A DNA stretch of 52,516 nt. Origin: JAKPQD01 sp029572965 (lineage in GTDB: Bacteria; Bacteroidota; Bacteroidia; Bacteroidales; DTGW01). The first letter of the stretch is position 1; every line of letters begins with the position of its first letter. This document shows positions 52,005-52,516 of this stretch, piece by piece. A program made the position numbers and the translations under genes. The notes beneath the pieces were generated by a model, which was not told where the DNA came from, ran no database searches, and saw nothing but the letters and a program-made list of their open reading frames with translations. The stretch spans positions 1 through 52,516 of the forward strand of contig DAOSPF010000017.1 in the NCBI GenBank assembly GCA_035374585.1. The letters are read 5' to 3'.

Positions 52005-52516
52005 TTAACCCATAAAATAACTAATAAGCAGGAATAATCCGCCAGACAATATTATTGTTACCGGCAAGGTTACTAACCAGGCTATCAGAATATTTTTTAA
52101 CGTCTTTTTCCTCAAGTTTTTCAAACCATTGGTTGCCACCATAGACCCTGCCACACCCGATGACAGAATATGAGTAGTACTTACAGGTAATTTCAATGAG
52201 GTTGAAAAAAATATTGTACTGGCTGCAACAAGTTCAGCCGAAGCTCCCTGGGCATAAGAAAGGTGTTCTTTGCCAATTTTTTCGCCAATGGTAACTACTA
52301 TTCGCTTCCATCCAACCATAGTACCAATACCCAATGATAACGATATAAGGAGTATTACCCACCAAGGAGCATATTCGGTAAAAGATTTCATATCAGCAAT
52401 ACTGGCATTGAGTTGTTTTTTCTGAGCTGGTTCTAATTTAATGTGGATGTAATCTTCATTAGGGTCTGTTATGTTTTTCAATAGTTTGGCCGAAATCAGG
52501 ATATTTTTTCTTAATG
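52005..52516 (-). CDS. Inorganic phosphate transporter PitA family, C-terminal part
   Basis: The frame is open to the window edge, so the start is outside. About 170 residues remain: a cytoplasmic loop, then GIGTMVGWKRIVVTIGEKIGKEHLS, the second PHO4 signature including SLKLPVSTTHILSSGVAGSM, and two final hydrophobic helices. PHO4-domain proteins import phosphate with H+ or Na+. A coiled loop rich in Lys and Glu precedes the visible helices. It is probably monocistronic with its own terminator. Confidence 0.9.
   Translation of the reverse strand, partial: LRKNILISAKLLKNITDPNEDYIHIKLEPAQKKQLNASIADMKSFTEYAPWWVILLISLSLGIGTMVGWKRIVVTIGEKIGKEHLSYAQGASAELVAASTIFFSTSLKLPVSTTHILSSGVAGSMVATNGLKNLRKKTLKNILIAWLVTLPVTIILSGGLFLLISYFMG

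Overview
The window looks like a piece of a Bacteroidota chromosome, probably an anaerobic or microaerophilic member of the Bacteroidales/Marinilabiliales type. The evidence is Bacteroidota-style -7 boxes (TAnnTTTG), a short primary sigma factor beginning MRQLKI, a Rho with a long low-complexity insert, a GldB-like lipoprotein, a FecR/STN pair, many lipoproteins and PafA-type phosphatase relatives. Anaerobic life is inferred from hypF-hypC-hypD, a 55-residue clostridial-type 2[4Fe-4S] ferredoxin, a short-form ThiC and a His-type (sulfide-dependent) Thi4. A run of exactly 100 N shows that this is a scaffolded assembly. Family assignments come from reading translated motifs; no database search was possible.

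Layout. 1-1.6 kb: end of a GH13 glucosidase/amylase. 1.7-4.1 kb: SiaC-like phosphoprotein, then a LytS-type kinase and LytTR regulator. 4.25-4.6 kb: four-helix-bundle protein set between heptanucleotide repeat arrays, next to the gap. 5.0-10.8 kb: tripartite RND efflux operon (TolC-like, MFP, RND pump). 11.1-13.7 kb (minus): GPH sugar symporter and GH10 xylanase. 14.0-17.7 kb (minus): hypF-hypC-hypD. 17.8 kb: APS/PAPS reductase. 18.5-22.6 kb (minus): rho, folB, a phosphatase-like protein with a wrecked active site, and a small unknown. 23-25.6 kb: rpoD, rpe, gldB-like. 25.6-30.9 kb (minus): ABC transporter with N-terminal TerB-like region, MerR/B12 regulator, ferredoxin and a lipoprotein. 31.2-33.8 kb: FecR anti-sigma factor plus an STN/carboxypeptidase-regulatory protein. 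33.8-36.1 kb (minus): STAS-like protein and a carboxylesterase. 36.3-39.85 kb (minus): TPP riboswitch and thi4-thiE-thiC-thiD. 40-42.5 kb (minus): two paralogous double beta-sandwich proteins and a small secreted protein. 42.7-49.4 kb: two-component system, ribosomal protein bL31, GlmU-like protein, Lon. 49.6-52.5 kb (minus): chemotaxis receptor between REP-like hairpin pairs, then the C-terminal part of a phosphate transporter.

How parts fit together. The LytS/LytTR pair and the RND operon appear to form one regulatory unit: a nearly identical 29-nt element lies upstream of both the kinase gene and the efflux operon, at the same distance (59 versus 60 nt) from the -7 position. The thiamine operon forms a complete pyrimidine, thiazole and coupling module under a textbook TPP riboswitch. 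The xylanase and GPH symporter suggest xylan breakdown with uptake of the products.

Most unusual: (1) the shared promoter element linking LytTR and efflux; (2) seven- and eight-base tandem arrays that start at or just after stop codons; (3) a PafA-family protein lacking most catalytic and metal residues; (4) stand-alone duplicated GH2-type sandwich proteins; (5) FecR plus STN without a sigma factor or TonB barrel; (6) paired REP-like hairpins on both sides of the chemotaxis receptor gene. I did not find a CRISPR array, transposase, rRNA or tRNA gene.
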